DNA from: Herbaspirillum sp. WKF16
Lineage (GTDB): Bacteria > Pseudomonadota > Gammaproteobacteria > Burkholderiales > Burkholderiaceae_D
Assembly: GCF_028993615.1 (NCBI RefSeq)
Contig: NZ_CP118632.1
Span: 3,038,001 to 3,102,000, forward strand
Direction of reading: 5' to 3'
Length of the DNA: 64,000 nucleotides
Shown: positions 19,967 through 28,927 of the stretch, one piece after another
Position numbering within the stretch: the first letter of the stretch is position 1
How the letters are laid out: each line of letters starts with the position of its first letter
Program-made: the position numbers and the translations under genes
The notes under the pieces: model-generated
Databases searched by the model: none
Told to the model about the DNA's origin: nothing
What the model saw: only the letters and a program-made list of their open reading frames with translations

Positions 19967-20004
19967 CGGCGCGCGAACCTGCACATCCGCAGGTTCGCGC
20001 GCCG
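19967..20004. repeat. Perfect 16-bp inverted repeat upstream of zapE
   Basis: The arms CGGCGCGCGAACCTGC (19967-19982) and its exact complement (19989-20004) flank a 6-nt loop. It lies between the lpd terminator and the zapE start. There is no T-run on either side, so it is not a standard terminator. It could block read-through, stabilise the zapE mRNA 5' end or be a protein site. Confidence 0.75.
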
Positions 20005-20010
20005 CCAAAA

Positions 20011-20038
20011 CAAAAATGGGCGAGCCAGGCTCGCCCAT
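20011..20038 (-). terminator. Terminator after lpd
   Basis: The stem ATGGGCGAGCC/GGCTCGCCCAT (20016-20026 and 20028-20038) is followed on the minus strand by TTTTTGTTTTG. It lies 86 bp past the lpd stop and should end the odhA-odhB-lpd transcript. Confidence 0.88.
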
Positions 20039-20124
20039 CGGTAAAGCATCTCAATGCTCAATACGCGCGCTTGGATGGCGGCCGGGCCGCCATGGGCGAC
20101 GCGTATTGTCGCATTGATCGCGCA

Positions 20125-21552
20125 TCAGAAGTTCAGAGCGCGCTTGTCGACCGCCAGGGCAGCTTCCTTGGTCGCTTCGGACAGCGACGGGTGAGCGTGG
20201 CAGATGCGGGCGATGTCTTCCGACGAAGCGCGGAACTCCATCGCCACCACGGCTTCGGAGATCAGCTCGGAAGCCATCGGGCCGACAATGTGCACGCCCA
20301 GGATCTCATCGGTCTTGGCATCGGCCAGGAACTTGACCATGCCCGAGGTATCGCCCAGCGCGCGCGCACGGCCGTTGGCCAGGAACGGGAAGGTGCCGGC
20401 CTTGTATTGCACGCCGTCGGCCTTCAGTTGCTGCTCGGTCTTGCCGACCCAGGCGATTTCCGGGGAGGTGTAGATGACCCAGGGAATGGTGTTGAAGTTG
20501 ACGTGGCCATGCTGGCCGGCGATGCGCTCGGCAACCGCGACGCCCTCTTCTTCCGCCTTGTGCGCCAGCATCGGGCCGCGCACGACGTCGCCCACCGCCC
20601 ACACGTTGGGCAGGTTGGTCTTGCAGTCGCCGTCGACGGCGATGAAGCCGCGCTCATCGAGCTTCAGGCCCACGCCTTCGGCGTTCAGGCCGATGGTGTT
20701 GGGGGTGCGGCCGATGGAAACGATCAGCTTGTCGAATTCGCCCTTTTGCGCGTCGCCCTTGGCATCGGTGTACTCGACGGTGACGCTCTTCTTGCCGGCC
20801 TTGATCTCGCCGATCTTCACGCCCAGGCTCACGTTCAGGCCCTGCTTGGTCAGCAGCTTCTGCGCTTCCTTGGCGATCTGTTCGTCAACCGCGCCCAGGA
20901 AGGCGGGCAGCGCTTCCAGCACGGTCACTTCCGCGCCCAGGCGGCGCCACACCGAACCCATTTCCAGGCCGATCACGCCGGCGCCGATCACGCCCAGCTT
21001 CTTCGGCACTTCGGTGATGGCCAGCGCGCCGGTGTTGGACAGGATCAGTTGCTCGTCGAACGGCACGCCGGGCAGCGCACGGGCGTTGGAGCCGGTGGCC
21101 ACGATCACGTGCTTGGCGACGATGGTGTCTTCAGCCGCGCCGGCGACCTTGATCTCGTAGCCGTTGGCGTCGCCCTTGGCGAAGGAGCCGCGGCCGTGGA
21201 AGAAGGTGACCTTGTTCTTCTTGAACAGGTACAGGATGCCGTCGTTGTTCTGCTTGACCACGGTGTTCTTGCGGCCCAGCATCTTTTCCAGGTTCAGGCC
21301 CAGGCCCTTGACTTCGATGCCGTGCTCGGCGAAGCCGTGGCTGGCATGTTCATAGTGCTCGGACGATTGCAGCAGCGCCTTGGACGGGATGCAACCGACG
21401 TTGGTGCAGGTGCCGCCGGGAGCGGGACCGCCCTTCTCGTTCTTCCATTCGTCGATGCAGGCGGTGTTGAAACCCAGCTGCGCTGCGCGGATGGCGGCAA
21501 TGTAGCCGCCGGGGCCGCCGCCGATGACGACCACGTCGAAATTCTTGCTCAT
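20125..21552 (-). CDS. lpdA: Dihydrolipoyl dehydrogenase (E3) of the 2-oxoglutarate dehydrogenase complex
   Basis: E3 reoxidises the lipoyl groups of E2 and passes electrons to NAD. FAD-binding [20 protein letters not shown] is at the N-terminus and the redox-active disulphide is Cys49/Cys54 ([13 protein letters not shown]). The NAD-binding [20 protein letters not shown] follows, and the C-terminal catalytic His-Glu dyad sits in [11 protein letters not shown]. The segment [13 protein letters not shown] just before the disulphide is a short insertion usual in betaproteobacterial OGDH-type E3. Its 475 residues are full length. It is third in odhA-odhB-lpd, separated from odhB by a 212-bp space with its own terminator-like hairpin, so its level may be set separately. 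Confidence 0.97.
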   Translation of the reverse strand: MSKNFDVVVIGGGPGGYIAAIRAAQLGFNTACIDEWKNEKGGPAPGGTCTNVGCIPSKALLQSSEHYEHASHGFAEHGIEVKGLGLNLEKMLGRKNTVVKQNNDGILYLFKKNKVTFFHGRGSFAKGDANGYEIKVAGAAEDTIVAKHVIVATGSNARALPGVPFDEQLILSNTGALAITEVPKKLGVIGAGVIGLEMGSVWRRLGAEVTVLEALPAFLGAVDEQIAKEAQKLLTKQGLNVSLGVKIGEIKAGKKSVTVEYTDAKGDAQKGEFDKLIVSIGRTPNTIGLNAEGVGLKLDERGFIAVDGDCKTNLPNVWAVGDVVRGPMLAHKAEEEGVAVAERIAGQHGHVNFNTIPWVIYTSPEIAWVGKTEQQLKADGVQYKAGTFPFLANGRARALGDTSGMVKFLADAKTDEILGVHIVGPMASELISEAVVAMEFRASSEDIARICHAHPSLSEATKEAALAVDKRALNF

Positions 21553-21597
21553 GTCTTTTCCTAACTTTGTCTGTCGCGGACAAGCATCCGCGGATAC

Positions 21598-21631
21598 AAA
21601 AAAGCGCTGAACGAAACAAGCCGTTCAGCGC
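21598..21631 (-). terminator. Terminator or attenuator between odhB and lpd
   Basis: The stem GCGCTGAACG/CGTTCAGCGC (21604-21613 and 21622-21631) with an 8-nt loop is followed on the minus strand by TTTTTT. It lies inside the odhA-odhB-lpd unit, so it probably works as a partial terminator. I see no clear promoter between it and lpd. Confidence 0.75.
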
Positions 21632-21646
21632 GTAGCCGGCTCTGTG

Positions 21647-21763
21647 GCATGGCAGGCAAGCGTAGCGAGCGCCGCGAGGTCGCCGCGAGAAGCGCAGCCG
21701 TACGATTGTACGGCGAGCATCACAGCGGCGAGATCGGGTCGCGCAGTAGCTTGCCTGGCATGC
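21647..21763 (-). ncRNA. Nested structured element between odhB and lpd (candidate structured RNA or mosaic repeat)
   Basis: Three nested inverted pairs build one long hairpin. The outer arms are GCATGGCAGGCAAGC (21647-21661) and GCTTGCCTGGCATGC (21749-21763), with 14 of 15 bases pairing. The middle arms are TCGCCGC/GCGGCGA (21680-21686 and 21725-21731). The inner arms are GCCGTAC/GTACGGC around GATT (21697-21714). The outer arm abuts the odhB stop codon. No product is known; it could be a 3' stability element, a regulatory RNA or a dispersed repeat. Confidence 0.45.
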
Positions 21764-21764
21764 A

Positions 21765-23006
21765 TTACAAGTCGAGGAGGAGGCGTGCGGGATCTTCCAG
21801 CGCTTCCTTGATGGCCACCAGCGACAGGACGGCTTCGCGGCCGTCGATGATGCGGTGGTCATAGGACAGCGCGAAGTAGTTGATCGGACGCACGACGACC
21901 TGACCATTTTCCACCACAGCGCGCTCCTTGGTGGCGTGGATGCCCAGGATCGCCGATTGCGGCGGGTTGATGATCGGGGTCGACAGCATGGAACCGAAGG
22001 TGCCGCCGTTGGACACGGTGAAGGTGCCGCCCGACAGTTCTTCGATCGACAGCTTGCCGTCCTTGGCCTTCTGGCCGAACTCGACGATCTTCTTTTCGAT
22101 GTCGGCGATGGACATCTGGTCCGCATCGCGCAGGATGGGAACCACCAGGCCGCGCGGCGAACCGACGGCCACACCGATGTCGAAGTAGCCGTGGTAGACG
22201 ATGTCGTTACCGTCCACCGAAGCGTTCACGATCGGGTACTTCTTCAGGGCGTGCACGACGGCCTTGACGAAGAAGGACATGAAGCCCAGCTTGACGCCGT
22301 GTTCCTTCTCGAACTGGTCCTTGTACTTGTTGCGCAGGTCGATGACCGGCTTCATGTTGATTTCGTTGAAGGTCGACAGAATCGCGTTGGTCGACTGCGA
22401 TTGCACCAGGCGCTCGGCCACGCGGGCGCGCAGGCGGCTCATCGGCACGCGCTGTTCCGGACGGCTTTCCAGGCCGGCCTTGACCGGTGCGGCGACTTGC
22501 GCCAGTGCCGGCTTGGCGGCGGCAGCGGGTGCGGCGGCAGGCGCCGACAGCGCGCCCAGGACGTCGCCCTTGGTCACGCGGCCATCCTTGCCGGTGCCGG
22601 TGACTTGCGAGGTCGACAGGTTGTTGTCGGCCAGCAGCTTGGCGGCGGCAGGCATGGCGACGTCGCCCTTGTTGGCCAGCTCGGGAGCGGCAACCGGGGT
22701 CGGTTCGTTGCCGGTTTGCGGCGCCGGGGCGGCCTTGACTTCACCAGGCTCGACCTGGGCTGAAGCGTCGGTGTCGAGGATCGCGATCACTTGACCGGCG
22801 ACCACGGTGGCGCCGTCAGCGGCGATGATTTGCGTGATCACGCCGTCTGCCGGAGCCGGCAGTTCCAGCACGACCTTGTCGGTCTCGATGTCGATCAGGT
22901 TTTCGTCGCGAGTGACTTTCTCGCCGACTTTCTTGTGCCATTGCAGCAGGGTTGCTTCTGCAACGGATTCCGACAATTGCGGGACCACTACTTCGATTTG
23001 AGCCAT
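21765..23006 (-). CDS. odhB: 2-oxoglutarate dehydrogenase E2, dihydrolipoyl succinyltransferase
   Basis: E2 is the core of the 2-oxoglutarate dehydrogenase complex and transfers the succinyl group from lipoate to CoA. A single lipoyl domain carries the acceptor Lys44 ([13 protein letters not shown]). A Pro/Ala linker leads to the peripheral subunit-binding domain ([20 protein letters not shown]), then a second linker and the catalytic domain. The catalytic motif is [13 protein letters not shown] with His384 and Asp388. The 413-residue length is normal. It lies 80 bp after odhA and before lpd. The final residues LLLDL are typical of SucB. Confidence 0.97.
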   Translation of the reverse strand: MAQIEVVVPQLSESVAEATLLQWHKKVGEKVTRDENLIDIETDKVVLELPAPADGVITQIIAADGATVVAGQVIAILDTDASAQVEPGEVKAAPAPQTGNEPTPVAAPELANKGDVAMPAAAKLLADNNLSTSQVTGTGKDGRVTKGDVLGALSAPAAAPAAAAKPALAQVAAPVKAGLESRPEQRVPMSRLRARVAERLVQSQSTNAILSTFNEINMKPVIDLRNKYKDQFEKEHGVKLGFMSFFVKAVVHALKKYPIVNASVDGNDIVYHGYFDIGVAVGSPRGLVVPILRDADQMSIADIEKKIVEFGQKAKDGKLSIEELSGGTFTVSNGGTFGSMLSTPIINPPQSAILGIHATKERAVVENGQVVVRPINYFALSYDHRIIDGREAVLSLVAIKEALEDPARLLLDL

Positions 23007-23086
23007 TTATATTTCTCCGATTCGGGTAATTCGTTCAAACAAACGCGGGCGCGCCGCCCTCGCGGCGCGCCCGGTTCTCATCAGTG

Positions 23087-25951
23087 TTATTTGGTCAGCA
23101 CAAAGCCCTTGAGCTTGGCGAAGGCGGTTTCGATCAATGCCTTTTGCTGGGCGTAGTGCTTGTCGTAGTAGCCGACCGCCGGCGAGGCGCTGGCCGGACG
23201 ACCTGCATAGGCCAGCTTCTGACCTTCGGACAGGTTCTCGAAGATGTTGTGCTGGATCTGCAGCCATGCGCCCTGGTTCTGCGGCTCGTCCTGCGCCCAC
23301 ACCAGCTCGTTGAAGTTCGGGAACTGCTTCAAGGCAGCCGCGAAGGTCTTGTGCGGGAACGGGTACAGCTGCTCGACGCGGATGATGGCGGTGTCGGTCT
23401 GGCCGCGTTCCTTGCGGGCGTTGACCAGGTCGTAGTACACCTTGCCCGAGCAGGCGACGATGCGCTTGACCTTCTTGGCGTCGATGGTTTCGTCGACTTC
23501 CGGGATCACGGTCTGGAACGAACCCTTGGCCAGGTCGGACAGCGGCGAGCCGGCATCCTTGTTGCGCAGCAGGGACTTCGGCGTCAGGATGATCAGCGGC
23601 TTGCGGAACAGGCGGATCATCTGGCGACGCAGCACGTGGAAGATCTGTGCGGCGGTAGTCGGCTGCACCACTTGCATGTTGTTGTCGGCGCACAGCTGCA
23701 GGTAGCGTTCCAGGCGTGCCGACGAGTGCTCAGGACCCTGGCCTTCGTAGCCGTGCGGCAGCATCTGCACCAGGCCCGAGGCGCGGCCCCACTTGACTTC
23801 GCCGGAGCTGATGAACTGGTCCATCACCACTTGGGCGCCGTTGGCGAAGTCGCCGAACTGGGCTTCCCAGATGGTCAGGGTGTTCGGCTCGGCGGTCGAG
23901 TAGCCGTATTCGAAGCCCAGCACCGCTTCCTCGGAGAGCACGGAGTCGATCACGGTAAACACGGACTGGTTCTCGGCCACGTTCTGCAGCGGCACGTAGG
24001 TGCCGGCATCCCAGCGTTCGCGGTTCTGGTCGTGCAGCACCGCATGGCGGTGCACGAAGGTGCCGCGGCCCGCATCCTGGCCGGTCAGGCGCACGGCGTA
24101 GCCGGACGACACCAGCGAGGCGTAGGCCAGGTGTTCGCCCATGCCCCAGTCCAGGTTCATTTCACCGCGCGCCATGGCGGCGCGGTCGTTGATGACCTTC
24201 TCGACCAGCGAGTGGGCCTTGAAGCCTTCGGGGATGGTGGTGATCTTGGCGCCCAGGCGCTTCAGTTCAGCCAGCGGCACCGCGGTTTCGGCGGCGTCGG
24301 TCCACTTGCGGTTCAGGAACGGCAGCCAGTCGACCGCATACTTGCTCTTGAAGTTGGTCAGGACCGGATCGATGGTGTGCTTGCCGGCGTCCATCGCGGT
24401 GCGGAAGGCCTTGACCAGTTCCTCGCCGCCGTCGGCGGCGATGGTCTTCTGGGCCGACAGCTTGTCGGCATACAGCTTGCGGGTGCCGGGGTGCTGCGCG
24501 ATCTTCTTGTACATCAGCGGCTGGGTCAGAGCGGGAGTGTCCTGCTCGTTGTGACCCAGCTTGCGGAAGCAGATGATGTCGACCACGATGTCCTTCTTGA
24601 ACTTCATGCGGTAGTCGACAGCGATCTGGGTCGCGAACACGACGGCTTCCGGATCGTCGCCATTGACGTGCAGCACGGGCGCTTCGATCATCTTGACCAC
24701 GTCCGAGCAGTACAGCGTCGAACGGGAGTCGCGCGGGTCGGAGGTGGTGAAGCCGATCTGGTTGTTGATCACGATGTGAACCGTGCCGCCGGTGCCGTAG
24801 CCGCGGGTCTGCGCCAGGTTCAGGGTTTCCATCACGACGCCCTGGCCGGCAAAGGCGGCGTCGCCGTGGACCAGGATCGGCAGCACTTGCGAGCCGTCCT
24901 TGTCGCCGCGGCGATCCATGCGGGCCTTGACCGAGCCTTCGACCACCGGGTTGACGATTTCCAGGTGGGAGGGGTTGAACGCCAGCGACAGGTGAACCGG
25001 GCCGCCGGGGGTCGACACGTCCGACGAGAAGCCCTGGTGGTACTTGACGTCGCCGGCCGGCAGGTCGTCGGCGTGACGGCCTTCGAATTCGGAGAACAGT
25101 TCTTGCGGGGTCTTGCCCAGGATGTTGACCAGCACGTTCAGGCGGCCGCGGTGGGCCATGCCGATCACGATTTCCTGCACGCCGTTTTCGCCGGCGCGCT
25201 GGATGGTTTCATCCAGGGAGGCGATGAAGCTTTCGCCGCCTTCCAGCGAGAAGCGCTTCTGGCCGACGTACTTGGTGTGGAGGTAGCGTTCCAGGCCTTC
25301 GGCCGCGGTCAGGCGCTCCAGGATGTGCTTTTTCTTCTCGGCCGAGAAGCTGGGCGCGGCGCGGGTCGGCTCCAGGCGCTCTTCCAGCCAGCGCACTTCG
25401 GTCATGTCCGACACGTAGGTGAACTCTGCGCCGATGGTGCGCGTGTAGGTGTCGCGCAGCATCTGCAGCAGGTCGCGCAGCGATGCGGTTTCCGGGCCGA
25501 AGTAGGTGTTGTTGATGTTGAACACGATGTCCAGGTCGGCATCGGTGAAGCCGTAGAAGGCCGGATCGAGTTCGGGAATGCTGGGGCGTTCCTGGCGTTG
25601 CAGCGGGTCCAGGTTGGCGAAACGGGAACCGAGGTCACGGTAGCCGGCGATCAGCTGGGTAACAGCGACGCGCTTGCGGCCCATGTCGGAGTCGGCGGAA
25701 GCGATGACGGTGCGGATCGGGCCTTGCTTGGCGCGCTCGGCGAAGGAGGCGACGACAGGAGCGTGGGCGACGTCGGGACGGTTCGAGCCATCGGTGGCGG
25801 GAACGTGCTGAACCGCGTCGAAGTAGGCGCGCCAGTTGTCGGGGACGGATCCGGGATTGTTCAGATAGGCTTCGTACAGTTCTTCAATGTACGGAGCATT
25901 CCCACCGAAGAGGTAGGAGTTGATGTTGTATTGCTCGTAGAGCTTTGTCAT
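23087..25951 (-). CDS. odhA: 2-oxoglutarate dehydrogenase E1 component
   Basis: E1 is the thiamine diphosphate enzyme that decarboxylates 2-oxoglutarate and succinylates E2 lipoate. It has 954 residues, the family size. The N-terminus (MTKLYEQYNINSYLFGGNAP) matches the E2-docking segment. TDP-site residues are in ALAFNPSHLEIVNPVVEG and ILVHGDAAFAGQGVVMETLN. The C-terminal transketolase domain includes VLGFEYGYSTAEPNTLTIWE and the FRKPLIILTPKSLLRN block. It begins after the terminator of gltA, so it probably has its own promoter in the 380-bp space upstream. odhB and lpd follow in the same direction. Confidence 0.98.
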   Translation of the reverse strand: MTKLYEQYNINSYLFGGNAPYIEELYEAYLNNPGSVPDNWRAYFDAVQHVPATDGSNRPDVAHAPVVASFAERAKQGPIRTVIASADSDMGRKRVAVTQLIAGYRDLGSRFANLDPLQRQERPSIPELDPAFYGFTDADLDIVFNINNTYFGPETASLRDLLQMLRDTYTRTIGAEFTYVSDMTEVRWLEERLEPTRAAPSFSAEKKKHILERLTAAEGLERYLHTKYVGQKRFSLEGGESFIASLDETIQRAGENGVQEIVIGMAHRGRLNVLVNILGKTPQELFSEFEGRHADDLPAGDVKYHQGFSSDVSTPGGPVHLSLAFNPSHLEIVNPVVEGSVKARMDRRGDKDGSQVLPILVHGDAAFAGQGVVMETLNLAQTRGYGTGGTVHIVINNQIGFTTSDPRDSRSTLYCSDVVKMIEAPVLHVNGDDPEAVVFATQIAVDYRMKFKKDIVVDIICFRKLGHNEQDTPALTQPLMYKKIAQHPGTRKLYADKLSAQKTIAADGGEELVKAFRTAMDAGKHTIDPVLTNFKSKYAVDWLPFLNRKWTDAAETAVPLAELKRLGAKITTIPEGFKAHSLVEKVINDRAAMARGEMNLDWGMGEHLAYASLVSSGYAVRLTGQDAGRGTFVHRHAVLHDQNRERWDAGTYVPLQNVAENQSVFTVIDSVLSEEAVLGFEYGYSTAEPNTLTIWEAQFGDFANGAQVVMDQFISSGEVKWGRASGLVQMLPHGYEGQGPEHSSARLERYLQLCADNNMQVVQPTTAAQIFHVLRRQMIRLFRKPLIILTPKSLLRNKDAGSPLSDLAKGSFQTVIPEVDETIDAKKVKRIVACSGKVYYDLVNARKERGQTDTAIIRVEQLYPFPHKTFAAALKQFPNFNELVWAQDEPQNQGAWLQIQHNIFENLSEGQKLAYAGRPASASPAVGYYDKHYAQQKALIETAFAKLKGFVLTK

Positions 25952-26331
25952 TTGCTCACCTTTCTTCGCGTTTCGCGAGATTAGCGGGTTTCTACACCTT
26001 CCGCGACACGGCCTGACCGGTTAGCGGATTGCATCAAGTTGTGGGGAAGGACTTTTGTCTACCTGAACTTCTGTATTCTGTACGTCATCCAGTCAGCGCT
26101 CCGGAATTATATATCCTTCTCCCCAATAAAAAAGCGAATCCCGCAGGATTCGCTTTTTTATTTGTCGCCGCTCGCAGCTGGCGTCCCATACCACCAACAA
26201 CCCGCCGCAAAGCCGCGCCGCACGGGCCTCGCACCCTCCCCCAGCCACGCATGGCCAGACCGGGAAGAGGAGCGCACGAACGTGCTTTGTTGCCTGCCGA
26301 GAAACTCCGGCAGTCAGGCGCGCAATGCTGC
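25952..26331. promoter_or_regulatory. 380-bp space between gltA and odhA
   Basis: It holds the gltA terminator at 26128-26159 and, on its left side, the region that should contain the odhA promoter and leader. I do not see a convincing -35/-10 pair. Short open frames here have no ribosome site and are not supported as genes. Confidence 0.5.
26128..26159. terminator. Terminator after gltA
   Basis: The stem GCGAATCC/GGATTCGC (26134-26141 and 26146-26153) has a CGCA loop, six A before and six T after. It ends the leftward sdh-gltA transcript about 170 bp past gltA and can work on both strands. Confidence 0.9.
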
Positions 26332-27633
26332 TCAGCGCTTGTCGATGGCCGGCACGTCGCGACGTGCGGAACCGACGAACAGCTGACGGGGACGACCGAT
26401 CTTCTGTTCCGGATCGGAGATCATTTCGTTCCACTGGGCGATCCAGCCGACGGTGCGCGCCATGGCGAAGATGCAGGTGAACATCGAGGTCGGGATGCCC
26501 AGCGCGCGCTGGACGATGCCGGAGTAGAAGTCGACGTTCGGGTACAGCTTGCGCGAGACGAAGTAGTCGTCTTCCAGGGCGACCTTTTCCAGCTCCATGG
26601 CCAGCTTGAACAGCGGGTCGTCGTGCAGGCCCAGTTCGTTGAGCACTTCGTAGCAGGTTTCGCGCATCAGCTTGGCGCGCGGGTCGTGGTTCTTGTACAC
26701 GCGGTGACCGAAGCCCATCAGCTTGACGCCGGAGTTCTTGTCCTTCACTTGCTTGATGAACTCGGGGATCTTGTCGGCGGTGCCGATTTCTTCCAGCATG
26801 TTCAGGGCGGCCTCGTTGGCGCCGCCGTGAGCGGGGCCCCACAGGCAGGCGATGCCGGCGGCGATACATGCGAACGGGTTGGCGCCCGAGGAGCCGGCCA
26901 GGCGGACGGTCGAGGTCGATGCGTTCTGCTCGTGGTCGGCGTGCAGGATCAGGATGCGATCCAGCGCGCGCACCAGCACTTCATTGACCTTGTACTCTTC
27001 GCACGGGTTGGCGAACATCATGCGCATGAAGTTGGCGGTGTACGACAGGTCGTTGCGCGGGTACACGAACGGCTGGCCGATGCTGTACTTGTAGGCCATC
27101 GCGACCAGGGTCGGCAGCTTGGCGATCATGCGGATGGCCGAGACGTCGCGGTGGTTGGCGTTGGAGATGTCCAGCGAGTCGTGGTAGAAGGCCGACAGCG
27201 CGCCCACCGAACCGGTCAGCACCGCCATCGGGTGCGCGTCGCGACGGAAGCCGCGGAAGAAGAAGTTCATCTGCTCGTGCACCATGGTGTGCTTGGTCAC
27301 GGTGTCGGTGAACTCCAGCTTTTGCTCTGCAGTCGGCAGCTCGCCGTGCAGCAGCAGGTAGCAGGATTCCAGGAAGTCGCAGTTCACGGCCAGCTGCTCG
27401 ATCGGGTAGCCGCGGTACAGCAGCTCGCCCTTGTCGCCGTCGATGTAGGTGATCGAGGAGTTGCAGGCCGCGGTCGACATGAAGCCTGGGTCATAGGTGA
27501 ACTTGCCGGTGCCGGCATACAGCTTGCGGATGTCGATCACGTCAGGGCCGATGGTGCCCTTGTAGACAGGAAAATCTACGGATGGAGACCCGTCGGAGAA
27601 CGACAGGGTAGCTTTGATATCGGTATTGGACAT
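26332..27633 (-). CDS. gltA: Citrate synthase
   Basis: Citrate synthase condenses oxaloacetate and acetyl-CoA. This is the hexameric, NADH-sensitive Gram-negative type by length (433 residues) and by its N-terminal beta domain ([24 protein letters not shown] segment). The active-site blocks are [35 protein letters not shown] and the catalytic Asp region [20 protein letters not shown]. The ATG at 27633 ([12 protein letters not shown]) is preceded by AAGGAAAA; an upstream in-frame start at 27702 has no support. It is downstream of sdhE in the succinate dehydrogenase cluster. Confidence 0.97.
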   Translation of the reverse strand: MSNTDIKATLSFSDGSPSVDFPVYKGTIGPDVIDIRKLYAGTGKFTYDPGFMSTAACNSSITYIDGDKGELLYRGYPIEQLAVNCDFLESCYLLLHGELPTAEQKLEFTDTVTKHTMVHEQMNFFFRGFRRDAHPMAVLTGSVGALSAFYHDSLDISNANHRDVSAIRMIAKLPTLVAMAYKYSIGQPFVYPRNDLSYTANFMRMMFANPCEEYKVNEVLVRALDRILILHADHEQNASTSTVRLAGSSGANPFACIAAGIACLWGPAHGGANEAALNMLEEIGTADKIPEFIKQVKDKNSGVKLMGFGHRVYKNHDPRAKLMRETCYEVLNELGLHDDPLFKLAMELEKVALEDDYFVSRKLYPNVDFYSGIVQRALGIPTSMFTCIFAMARTVGWIAQWNEMISDPEQKIGRPRQLFVGSARRDVPAIDKR

Positions 27634-27782
27634 AGCTTTTCCTTTTGCTGGGATGGTGAAACCGTTAATCAAAACCGCGACCGCACTGCCTGGCGACATC
27701 ATCGTTCCGATGCGCTGGGTGGCATGAAAAAAACAGGCCGCGTTCGAGCAAAATCCGTCTGGCTTGTGGCCAGGCGCAAAAA

Positions 27783-28064
27783 TCAGGCCGTACGCAGTTT
27801 CTGCAGCAACGCGTGCACCTGCGGCAGGTCGACTGCCGCCTCCGGCTCCTTGCGAGCCAGCAGCAAGTCCATCAGGTCGATGTCGGACAGGTCCATCAGC
27901 CGCGAAAACGCGTCGACCTCTTCGTCGCTCATCCCGGCCTCGTTGGCATCGAGATAGCGCGTCAGGATCAGGTCGTTCTCCAGCAGGCCGCGGCGTGCCC
28001 GCCAGCGCAGGCGCGCTCGTTTGGCCGGATCATCCTGGTGACGTTCAGTCATGAACTCGCTCAT
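27783..28064 (-). CDS. sdhE: Succinate dehydrogenase assembly factor SdhE (FAD assembly, YgfY/CptB family)
   Basis: SdhE promotes covalent flavin attachment to SdhA. The 93-residue product carries the family motif [11 protein letters not shown] (R-G-x-x-E) followed by ARYLD-like helices and [15 protein letters not shown]. Placement between sdhB and gltA on the same strand supports the call strongly. The start [12 protein letters not shown] is the usual one; a second Met at residue 5 is possible. It is separated from sdhB by 141 bp that contain a perfect 11-bp hairpin. Confidence 0.94.
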   Translation of the reverse strand: MSEFMTERHQDDPAKRARLRWRARRGLLENDLILTRYLDANEAGMSDEEVDAFSRLMDLSDIDLMDLLLARKEPEAAVDLPQVHALLQKLRTA

Positions 28065-28149
28065 TTCTCTACTGATTGATTTCTGATACTAACCGGAGCG
28101 GCGGATTTCCGCCCGGCGCGGGAAGCCATGCCTTCGGCGCCCGCATCAT

Positions 28150-28184
28150 CGGGGCGCCGCAGCCCACAGGCCCGCGGCGCCCCG
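28150..28184 (-). other. Strong hairpin between sdhB and sdhE
   Basis: The arms CGGGGCGCCGC (28150-28160) and GCGGCGCCCCG (28174-28184) pair perfectly across a 13-nt loop, 22 bp past the sdhB stop. There is no T-run, so a 3' stability hairpin or partial attenuator is more likely than full termination. Confidence 0.6.
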
Positions 28185-28205
28185 CTTTCCAGCCGGTTGC
28201 GCAAC

Positions 28206-28916
28206 TTACACTGCGCGGCGAACCATCAGTTCCTTGATCTTGCCGATGGCCTTGTTGGGGTTCAATCCCTTCGGGCAGACATCGACGCAGTTCATGATCG
28301 AACGGCAGCGGAACAGGCGGTACGGGTCTTCCAGGTTGTCCAGGCGGGCGCCGGTGGCTTCGTCGCGGCTGTCGGCGATGAAGCGGTAGGCTTGCAGCAG
28401 GCCGGCGGGGCCGACGAACTTGTCCGGGTTCCACCAGAACGACGGGCAGGAAGTCGAGCAGCAGGCGCACAGGATGCACTCGTACACGCCGTCCAGCTCT
28501 TCGCGCTGCTCGGGCGATTGCAGGCGCTCCTTTTCAGGAGGAATGCTTTCGTTGATCAGGTAGGGCTTGATCGAGTCGTACTGCTTGAAGAAGTTGGTCA
28601 TGTCCACGATCAGGTCGCGGATGACCGGCAGGCCCGGCAGCGGCTTCAGAACGATGGGCTCGGTCAGCTCGTTGAGGTTGGTGATGCAGGCCAGGCCGTT
28701 CTTGCCGTTGATGTTCATGGCGTCCGAGCCGCACACGCCTTCGCGGCAGGAGCGGCGCAGCGACAGCGAATCGTCCACGTCGGCCTTGATGCGCTGCAGG
28801 GCGTCGAGCAGCATCTTGTCGGTCGGCTTCAGCTCGACCGTCAGATCCTGCATGTACGGCTTCTCGTCCTTGTCCGGATCGTAACGGTAGATTTTGAATT
28901 TCAGGGTGCGAGTCAT
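28206..28916 (-). CDS. sdhB: Succinate dehydrogenase iron-sulphur subunit
   Basis: SdhB carries the three Fe-S clusters that pass electrons from FAD to quinone. The [2Fe-2S] cysteines are in [20 protein letters not shown]. The C-terminal ferredoxin domain has [16 protein letters not shown] and [19 protein letters not shown] for the [4Fe-4S] and [3Fe-4S] clusters. Its 236 residues match the family. It lies 11 bp downstream of sdhA and is translated in the sdhCDAB order. The N-terminus [17 protein letters not shown] is typical. Confidence 0.98.
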   Translation of the reverse strand: MTRTLKFKIYRYDPDKDEKPYMQDLTVELKPTDKMLLDALQRIKADVDDSLSLRRSCREGVCGSDAMNINGKNGLACITNLNELTEPIVLKPLPGLPVIRDLIVDMTNFFKQYDSIKPYLINESIPPEKERLQSPEQREELDGVYECILCACCSTSCPSFWWNPDKFVGPAGLLQAYRFIADSRDEATGARLDNLEDPYRLFRCRSIMNCVDVCPKGLNPNKAIGKIKELMVRRAV

Positions 28917-28927
28917 GTTGCGACCTC

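Noticed and set aside
23084..25984. 966-codon rightward frame opposite odhA
   Set aside because: It mirrors odhA; high GC at third positions removes stops on the complementary strand.
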